Assembly: GCA_004553575.1 (NCBI GenBank)
Contig: SFLA01000011.1
Span: 1-38,308 of the forward strand
Length of the DNA stretch: 38,308 nt
Direction of reading: 5' to 3'
From: Clostridiales bacterium
GTDB taxonomy: Bacteria > Bacillota > Clostridia > Oscillospirales > CAG-382
Shown: positions 33,552 to 38,308 of the stretch, piece by piece
Layout of the letters: every line of letters begins with the position of its first letter
How positions within the stretch are numbered: the first letter of the stretch is position 1
Made by a program: the position numbers and the translations under genes
The notes under the pieces: model-generated
What the model saw: the letters and a program-made list of their open reading frames with translations, nothing else
What the model was told of the DNA's origin: nothing
Database searches by the model: none

Positions 33552-34087
33552 CTGTCATTCCTCCCGCTGTAATCGTATGCCGGCGGGAACGGAATGAGAA
33601 CAGGAGCAGCGGCTGTAAGCGTTATTATCGCCGCACAGACGTTTATACCGCAGAAGCAGAGCGGCAGCGCGGCAAGCGAAGCAAAGAACACCGCTTTCAG
33701 CCTGTTTTTGCGCGGCATATGATATCCGGCGTCCGGAAGCATGGCAAGCAGTGCGAGATCGCCGGATATAAACGGATTTACTGAGGAAACGGAGAACAGG
33801 GCGCAGGCGGAGCCGAAAACAAGAAGCAGCGGCATTGCGTATACCGTTTTTTTACCGCACATAAGCACGAGCGCAGCGCTGAACGCCGCAAGCAGTGCGT
33901 ATACCGGATCTCCTCCGCGCAGAAGAAGCAGCGCAAGGCGGACGGGCAGTGCCGCGAGGGGAAAAAGACCGTTTTTGGGCAGAAATGAAGCCGCCGCGGT
34001 CAGCAGCAGAAATATACACAGCGCCTGCGGAGACGGCGCCGTTACTGCGGCTGCGGTGAATACCGCACAAACATAGGGGGATATCAT
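33497..34087 (-). CDS. Unrecognised multi-pass membrane protein coupled to gerA
   Basis: The 196-aa protein is very rich in Ala and Leu, with about six hydrophobic segments in the first 165 residues and a polar Arg/Ser/Lys tail (about 168-196). The ATG overlaps the gerA-like stop as ATGA, which fixes the start. The open frame continues upstream only antisense-like inside gerA. I do not recognise the family. It stands where GerAB (about 360 aa, 10-12 helices) would be in a normal gerA operon, but is half that length. A partner of the GerA-like protein, comparable in size to FigP/YqhR, the partner of B. subtilis SpoVAF, is a reasonable guess. That is inference only. Confidence 0.7.
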   Translation of the reverse strand: MISPYVCAVFTAAAVTAPSPQALCIFLLLTAAASFLPKNGLFPLAALPVRLALLLLRGGDPVYALLAAFSAALVLMCGKKTVYAMPLLLVFGSACALFSVSSVNPFISGDLALLAMLPDAGYHMPRKNRLKAVFFASLAALPLCFCGINVCAAIITLTAAAPVLIPFPPAYDYSGRNDRCRPKKHSYPTAANRSST

Positions 34088-35439
34088 ACATCCTCCCTCC
34101 GGAACAGTGTTTTTTTCGGAATTGCAATAAGAAAATCCTGCATGCCTTTGCGCGAATACGGCATGATCGGCTTCATGTACGGGGTTCCGAAACTGTCCTC
34201 GGCGGCCATCGCACATATTATCACTGCCGCCGCGGCGGCGATTCCGGGGAATCCGGTCGCCGCACCGATAAAGACGAGCAGATACCGCATAATAAGCGAG
34301 GCATACATGAATACCGGAACTATAAACGCGGTAACGGCGGCGAGAGCGACCAGCATAACGGTTGTCGGGGCAATAAGCCCGGCGGATACGGCTGCGTCGC
34401 CGAGAATGAGCGATCCGACTATTCCGACCGCGTCGCCGACTCTCTGCGGCATGCGCACGCCAACCTCGCGGAGCAGTTCGAACACGGTCAGCGCGGCGAT
34501 CACCTCCGCCCAAAGCGGCAGCGGAAGCACCTCCTTAAGTTCGAGCACCGACGAGTATATTGCCGGAGGTATCGTTTGCGGTGAATGGTAATAAGCGGCG
34601 CAGAACATACCGGGCAGAAATACCGAAATAAGCAGAGCGAGCAGCCGGAGAATCCGCATGAACGAAGCATACCACGGAGTCCGGTAATAATCGTCCGCGC
34701 TCTGGAGCGATTCCGCAAATACATACGGAGCGGTCAGCACGAACGGGCTTCCGTCGCATATCACACCGACTCTTCCGGCAACAAGCTTCGAGGCCACCTT
34801 GTCGGTCTTTTCGCTGCTTCCGAATGCAGGGAGCAGTCTTACACCTCCGATAAGCGTTTCGATATTTCCCGAATCGGTCAGTCCGCGGGCGACCGCTGTC
34901 TCCAGAGCGGCTTTTATCCGGCTGACCAGCCTGTCGTCGGCTCGGCCGTTAAGCCATACTATCGTTACTCTGGTATTTGTGACGGTACCTACGGTAATCG
35001 TTTCGGATTTCAGCTCCGGAGTACGCAGGGTCCTCCGGAGCAGTGCCATTGAGGTTTCGCCGTCCTCGGTGAAGCCTATTTTCGGACCTCGTACCGTAAC
35101 GTCGCTGTCAGGCTCTTGCGGGGATCGCTTTTCCGGCGCCGATGCGTTGATAAGACAGCACCGTGCGCCGAACACCGCCAGCGCCTGTCCGTCGAGCAGA
35201 CCCTTCTCCGCTTCTTCCGCAGATTTGACCGGACTCACCGAAAACGCCTGTACACAGGCGGTAAAATCGCCGTCAAAGCCGCTTTGCTCCATTATCGGTT
35301 TTATCACCCTGGAGGACAGGTATTCACGGTCGGCAAGCCCGCGTATATAGCATATGCAGACCTCGCCGTCTCCCGACGGAAACCGGCGCAGTACGAAATC
35401 TCCGCAGCGATCAAACCGTTTCATTATCGCGTTAAGCAT
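34084..35439 (-). CDS. GerA-family spore germination protein (GerAA/SpoVAF-like)
   Basis: The 451-aa protein has the GerA layout: a soluble N-terminal domain (about 1-235) with CYIRGLADREYL, then the membrane domain with DGSPFVLTAPYVFAESLQSADDYY, RTPWYASFMRILRLLALLI, FELLREVGVRMPQRVGDAVGIVGSLILGDAAV and about five helices. Such proteins sit in the inner spore membrane and act in nutrient sensing or ion release during germination. The ATG at 35439 has AAAGAGG about 9 nt upstream, just behind a sigma-G-like promoter. The usual gerAB and gerAC are missing; a small membrane protein and a DUF3298-like gene follow. The C-terminal cytoplasmic tail is short. Receptor A-subunit or SpoVAF-type role cannot be separated from sequence alone. 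Confidence 0.9.
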   Translation of the reverse strand: MLNAIMKRFDRCGDFVLRRFPSGDGEVCICYIRGLADREYLSSRVIKPIMEQSGFDGDFTACVQAFSVSPVKSAEEAEKGLLDGQALAVFGARCCLINASAPEKRSPQEPDSDVTVRGPKIGFTEDGETSMALLRRTLRTPELKSETITVGTVTNTRVTIVWLNGRADDRLVSRIKAALETAVARGLTDSGNIETLIGGVRLLPAFGSSEKTDKVASKLVAGRVGVICDGSPFVLTAPYVFAESLQSADDYYRTPWYASFMRILRLLALLISVFLPGMFCAAYYHSPQTIPPAIYSSVLELKEVLPLPLWAEVIAALTVFELLREVGVRMPQRVGDAVGIVGSLILGDAAVSAGLIAPTTVMLVALAAVTAFIVPVFMYASLIMRYLLVFIGAATGFPGIAAAAAVIICAMAAEDSFGTPYMKPIMPYSRKGMQDFLIAIPKKTLFRREDV

Positions 35440-35462
35440 AGTTGTTTTCCTCTTTCTGCCTG

Positions 35463-35492
35463 TAGTGTGGGGAAAAAGGAAAATATTTATAC
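35463..35492 (-). promoter_or_regulatory. Sigma-G-like (forespore) promoter of the gerA operon
   Basis: On the - strand GTATA (35492-35488), an 18-bp spacer and CACACTA (35469-35463) resemble the forespore sigma-G consensus (GHATR, 17-18 bp, CATWHTA, one mismatch at the third position of the -10). The predicted start leaves only about 18 nt before the gene, containing the ribosome binding site. No sigma-A promoter is seen in this direction. Confidence 0.55.
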
Positions 35493-35513
35493 ACCGCTTA
35501 CCCCAAAAAAGCA

Positions 35514-35542
35514 TTGACTTAACGGCCTGCGGCGTATATAAT
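35514..35542 (+). promoter_or_regulatory. Sigma-A promoter of the LytM-domain gene
   Basis: TTGACT (35514-35519), a 17-bp spacer and TATAAT (35537-35542), about 45 bp upstream of the start codon. It diverges from the gerA promoter and does not overlap it. Confidence 0.75.
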
Positions 35543-35588
35543 CTATATATTGAACGGAACGTGCGAAAAAGGAAGGACGTGAGGGAAT

Positions 35589-37199
35589 ATGAACAAATCA
35601 AACACCGGACTGTACGCGTTGCTCGGGGTGTTGATGTGCGTCCCCGTCGTTTTTATAATATACTTTGCCGTGCTTTATACATCGCATAACATACCGGTGT
35701 CGGAGGTCGTTTCGGTCACCGTCGCGGCCGGTGACGGACAGGTTTATGAATACGATTCCGAGTCCGAGCGTGAGTTTTTCCTTAACGTATACCTCGACGC
35801 CGTAGCAGACGATTCGCTTGCCGTTCCGGAGGACGCTTCACCGGTCACCGTGGTTTGCGACCGCGGCGACAAGCGTATAGATTACACCCTGTATCCGTAT
35901 ACGGACGGCTGCAAGGTCCTGCTTATGGATGCAAACGGATATATGTACACCCTTCCGTCCGACGTATCGGAAGCTCTGCTGCTGCGCAGCGAGTTTCAAT
36001 ATCTGTATAAAGGCGATCTGCTTCCGGTGCTGACCGTAATCTCGGGCGACCGCGTATCCGAAGTGCTTCCCACGGAGTATACCTGGGCGTATAAAAAAGC
36101 TGACGGAGTTTATTATTACGACGATGTAACCGGAATATACGATGGCACAGCGGATCTGCGCATTTATTCCGACCGCGAGAATTCGTACAGCTTTTCGGTT
36201 GAGCCGACCTCGGTCGAGCTTCAGATAAACGGCAGCACGGTTTCACCCGACAGCCTTTCGACCGTATCATATTCGTCCGATACTTCTCTTTCGGTTACAA
36301 TAAAGGCGAGCTGGGTCAGCGACGGCAAGAGCAATTACGGCACTGCCGTGTATAGCTTCGACGTTTTGTACGATATCCCCGCCAGGGTCCATCTTTCCAA
36401 AAACGTATGCTCCCGCGGCGAAGCGCTTCTGCTTCGCGTGGATATGCTCACCTCGGGCGAGAGCGTAACGCTCGATACCGATCTTATAACATCGGAGCCG
36501 GAGTTTGCCGTCCAGAACGGAATTGCTTATGCGGTGCTTCCCGTTTCGCTCGAGAATCAGGCGGGCACATACGAGCTGGTCTTTACTTCGGGCGAGAACT
36601 CCGTTAAGCTTACGCTCGATGTGGTGGATTCCGAATACGGATTTGCCACTTATCATTATCCGGCGGATATATTCAACTCCAGCGCCTCGTCCGCTTGCTT
36701 TGATGAGCTTAAGCAGGTAATAGACGATACTGCGGTTCCGGGCAGCGCCGTGTTTTTCACTTTTGACAGCGCGTTTGCGCCTTCCTGCGATACCTCGAGT
36801 CCGGTTGCAAGTTTCGGGACGAGCATCGTAATCAACGACGAATCCGCAGAGGGAGTACCGTACAGCGGATATATACCGGGAAATGTTTACGCCGTGAACG
36901 AGGGCATCTCGGTTACCTCGATGCAGAGGGGCAAGGTTGTTTATGTGGGCAGAACCGCGCTTACCGGAAACACGGTTATAGTTTCTCACGGAATGGGCAT
37001 ATACACATACTACTTCCATCTCAGCTCGGTCAGCGTCTCCGAGGGTACGACGGTACAAAAGGGCGCGGTGCTCGGATCTGCGGGTACCAGTCCGCTCGAC
37101 AGCGATAACGGAACCATAGTGCAGGTTGCACTTTCGGTCGGAAACGTGTTTGTCGATGCGAAGCCGTTTATCGACGGTGCAATTTTCATAGAGGAATAA
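35589..37199 (+). CDS. Membrane-anchored protein with a degenerate LytM/M23 domain
   Basis: The 536-aa protein has one N-terminal membrane anchor (about 7-29), a region of about 380 residues of beta-rich, probably extracellular repeats, and a C-terminal LytM/M23 fold (about 425-520) visible from VYAVNEGISVTSMQRGKVVYVG, GNTVIVSHGMGIYTYYFHL and VQKGAVLGSAG. His467 (SHGMG) and His477 (YYFHL) remain. The zinc-binding HxxxD at its usual place is replaced by SGYIPGN, and the final HLH by VQVAL. Thus the peptidase site is probably dead, as in some SpoIIQ proteins. The ATG has GGAAGGA 11 nt upstream. It lies divergent to the gerA operon and ends at a terminator. A structural role in the envelope or spore is a guess. 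Confidence 0.85.
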   Translation: MNKSNTGLYALLGVLMCVPVVFIIYFAVLYTSHNIPVSEVVSVTVAAGDGQVYEYDSESEREFFLNVYLDAVADDSLAVPEDASPVTVVCDRGDKRIDYTLYPYTDGCKVLLMDANGYMYTLPSDVSEALLLRSEFQYLYKGDLLPVLTVISGDRVSEVLPTEYTWAYKKADGVYYYDDVTGIYDGTADLRIYSDRENSYSFSVEPTSVELQINGSTVSPDSLSTVSYSSDTSLSVTIKASWVSDGKSNYGTAVYSFDVLYDIPARVHLSKNVCSRGEALLLRVDMLTSGESVTLDTDLITSEPEFAVQNGIAYAVLPVSLENQAGTYELVFTSGENSVKLTLDVVDSEYGFATYHYPADIFNSSASSACFDELKQVIDDTAVPGSAVFFTFDSAFAPSCDTSSPVASFGTSIVINDESAEGVPYSGYIPGNVYAVNEGISVTSMQRGKVVYVGRTALTGNTVIVSHGMGIYTYYFHLSSVSVSEGTTVQKGAVLGSAGTSPLDSDNGTIVQVALSVGNVFVDAKPFIDGAIFIEE

Positions 37200-37222
37200 T
37201 CAACGGGTCATATCAAAACATC

Positions 37223-37251
37223 AAGGGAACGACAGCTCGGGTCGTTCCCTT
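37223..37251. terminator. Terminator between the LytM gene and nrdR
   Basis: AAGGGAACGAC-AGCTCGG-GTCGTTCCCTT followed by ATTTGTTCG. It lies between two converging genes, 15 bp from the nrdR stop, and has an A/T-rich run on both sides, so it can serve both. Confidence 0.75.
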
Positions 37252-37265
37252 ATTTGTTCGTAAAG

Positions 37266-37715
37266 TTATTTGTTAAGGTTGGATATTTCGTCAAGGAACT
37301 GGGATATGTCCTTGAACGAGCGGTACACGGAAGCAAAGCGTATATATGCCACTTCGTCGATTTCCTTAAGCTTTTCCATTACAAGCTCTCCGATGAATGT
37401 CGATGTGACCTCGCTTTGCAGCGAATTCTGAAGCTGTGTCTGAATGTCGGTGGCTATAGCCTCCATCTGATCCTGCGATACCTGCCGTTTGTCGCAGGCA
37501 CGGATTATCGATCTCAGCAGCTTGTTGCGGTCGAAGCTCTCGCGCGATTTATCCCGTTTCACAACGATCAGCGGAACCGTTTCGATAATCTCGTAGGTGG
37601 TGAACCGTTTTTGACAGCTTAGGCATTCCCTGCGCCGCCGTATGGTTGAGTTATCCGCCGACGGGCGGGAATCGATTACTTTGCTTTCCGGATATGAGCA
37701 CACGGGGCACTTCAA
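37266..37715 (-). CDS. nrdR: Transcriptional repressor NrdR
   Basis: NrdR represses ribonucleotide reductase genes, sensing ATP/dATP. The 149-aa protein has the zinc ribbon with Cys3, Cys6, Cys31 and Cys34 (MKCPVC and ECLSCQKRFTTYE) and an ATP-cone (about 48-138) with VVKRDKSRESFDRNKLLRSI and VAYIRFASVYRSF. The length is standard. It has its own promoter and terminator. No ribonucleotide reductase gene is within the window. Confidence 0.97.
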   Translation of the reverse strand: MKCPVCSYPESKVIDSRPSADNSTIRRRRECLSCQKRFTTYEIIETVPLIVVKRDKSRESFDRNKLLRSIIRACDKRQVSQDQMEAIATDIQTQLQNSLQSEVTSTFIGELVMEKLKEIDEVAYIRFASVYRSFKDISQFLDEISNLNK

Positions 37716-37754
37716 AGTCGGTTACCTCTTTTCATAGGTTTACATTATGTCAAC

Positions 37755-37783
37755 ATTATAACACCGAAAAAAGCATTTGTAAA
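37755..37783 (-). promoter_or_regulatory. Sigma-A promoter of nrdR
   Basis: On the - strand TTTACA (37783-37778), a 17-bp spacer and TATAAT (37760-37755), about 40 bp upstream of the nrdR start. Confidence 0.75.
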
Positions 37784-37802
37784 GAAAGGAAAGTGTAAAA
37801 AA

Positions 37803-38030
37803 ATGAAAAAACGCACAAAAATCTTCACTCCGAAGCACAGACTTACCGGAACTTCGGCGAAAATACTTGTGTCCGGGCTTTTGCTGGTTTTTATCGTATG
37901 CGGCGGATATCTGCTGTTCGGAGCCGAAACACCTGCCGAGTCGGCAGAGGCGGGGTACATATTCTGGGTAAGCGCCGCGACCGTAATAGGCGGATCACTG
38001 CTCGAGGATGCAGCCGAGAAAAGCAGTTGA
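37803..38030 (+). CDS. Small membrane protein of unknown function
   Basis: The 75-aa protein has a Lys-rich N-terminus (MKKRTKIFTPKHR), one clear membrane segment (about 19-41, LVSGLLLVFIVCGGYLLFG), a short acidic loop and a weaker second hydrophobic stretch (about 51-67). AAAGAAAGG precedes the ATG. No good + strand promoter was found. The stop codon lies inside the -35 box of the tRNA-Leu promoter. It may be a real small gene; the family is unknown. Confidence 0.55.
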   Translation: MKKRTKIFTPKHRLTGTSAKILVSGLLLVFIVCGGYLLFGAETPAESAEAGYIFWVSAATVIGGSLLEDAAEKSS

Positions 38031-38056
38031 CAACAGCGCCGCGGATGTGCTACAAT
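38027..38056 (+). promoter_or_regulatory. Promoter of the tRNA-Leu gene
   Basis: TTGACA (38027-38032), an 18-bp spacer and TACAAT (38051-38056), 13 bp before the mature tRNA. The -35 box overlaps the stop codon of the upstream small gene. Confidence 0.7.
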
Positions 38057-38069
38057 AGCGGGCGTAAAA

Positions 38070-38152
38070 GCGGATGTGTTGGAATGGCAGACAAGCCGGT
38101 CTTAGAAACCGGTGCTTTACGCGTAAGGGTTCAAGTCCCTTCATCCGCACCA
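38070..38152 (+). tRNA. tRNA-Leu (anticodon UAG)
   Basis: The 83-nt gene has a 7-bp acceptor stem (GCGGATG with CATCCGC) and an anticodon stem CCGGT/ACCGG around the loop CTTAGAA. The anticodon TAG is at 38103-38105, reading CUA-type leucine codons. The long variable arm (TGCTTTACGCG region) is typical of leucine tRNAs, and GGTTCAAGTCC forms the T-loop. The discriminator base A and the CCA end (38150-38152) are encoded in the DNA. Confidence 0.97.
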
Positions 38153-38157
38153 TAAAA

Positions 38158-38208
38158 GGGCTACAAAATAGATGTAGCCCGTGAAAACCCCGATTTTATC
38201 GGGGTTTT
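38158..38208 (+). terminator. Double hairpin terminator behind tRNA-Leu
   Basis: A first hairpin, GGGCTACA/TGTAGCCC (38158-38180), is followed by AAAACCCCGAT-TTT-ATCGGGGTTTT (38184-38208), a classical terminator ending in T residues. From 38209 to the window end I see no gene; a 3' mobile-element boundary may lie beyond. Confidence 0.8.
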
Positions 38209-38308
38209 CGCCGTTTATACGGCAAGATTTCCGCGAACCGTTTTGACAGATATAAAAATGATGTTTTCCCTTTGTTGGATGTCTTGAACTCTCACACAAC
38301 CGAATAAT

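Noticed and set aside
34088..34513. A longer start for the small membrane protein reading back inside gerA
   Set aside because: The extra part is Arg-rich shadow sequence of the gerA gene; the ATGA overlap at 34087 gives a clean coupled start.
1..38308. CRISPR arrays, complete insertion sequences or prophage genes
   Set aside because: No regularly spaced direct repeats, no transposase and no phage structural genes were seen; only the integrase remnant at the left end suggests mobile DNA.

Overview
The window looks like chromosomal DNA of an endospore-forming, low-to-mid-GC Clostridia-type Bacillota. Support for this: strong sigma-A promoters (TTGACA, 17 bp, TATAAT), AGGAGG-type ribosome binding sites with frequent TTG/GTG starts, RNase J, NrdR, KtrAB, a GerA-family spore germination protein, and the gene order rplS-lepB-rbgA-rnhB-yraN that is typical of Firmicutes. 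No species can be named from the sequence alone.

Layout. 1-450: debris of a mobile element, a 56-codon remnant of a Tn916-type tyrosine recombinase (- strand) abutting a second gene fragment (+). 632-4700: a MarR regulator with a consensus promoter and operator-like inverted repeats, followed by a heterodimeric ABC exporter whose two nucleotide-binding sites are asymmetrically degenerate. 4709-7854: a beta-lactamase-fold serine hydrolase and an SGNH-hydrolase lipoprotein with their own promoter. 7952-13657 (all -): murA and its terminator, then a translationally coupled trio (WYL regulator, DUF4855 lipoprotein, methyltransferase). 13711-21915 (mainly +): RNase J, an SDR reductase, rplS, lepB, rbgA, rnhB, yraN, thrC and a metallophosphoesterase, with a small Cys-rich DUF1540 gene convergent on thrC. 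21997-23262 (-): a membrane glycosyltransferase 2. 23364-31062 (+): a tightly coupled set for a sodium-coupled symporter, an aryl-CoA ligase, indolepyruvate ferredoxin oxidoreductase and a tandem-ACT protein, then ktrB-ktrA. 31328-31867: a small lipoprotein. 32053-33120 (-): a Gfo/Idh/MocA oxidoreductase. 33195-35439 (-): an unusual sporulation operon (gerA-like, a 196-aa membrane protein, a short DUF3298-like protein) behind a sigma-G-like promoter. 35589-37199 (+): a large envelope protein with a LytM/M23 domain that lacks the zinc ligands. 37266-38152: nrdR (-), a small membrane protein and tRNA-Leu(UAG).

How the genes work together. The MarR/ABC set looks like self-regulated drug or peptide export. 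The symporter/PaaK/IorAB/ACT set fits uptake and reductive-ferredoxin-linked breakdown of aromatic (or related) amino acids through aryl-pyruvate and aryl-acetyl-CoA. The block from rplS to thrC is core translation and DNA maintenance.

The most interesting region is 33.2-37.2 kb. There an orphan GerA-type protein is coupled to an unrecognised small membrane protein in place of the usual GerAB and GerAC, next to a divergently transcribed, apparently catalytically dead LytM-domain protein. This could be an undescribed spore-envelope or germination module. That function is inferred; the gene layout and motifs are seen directly.
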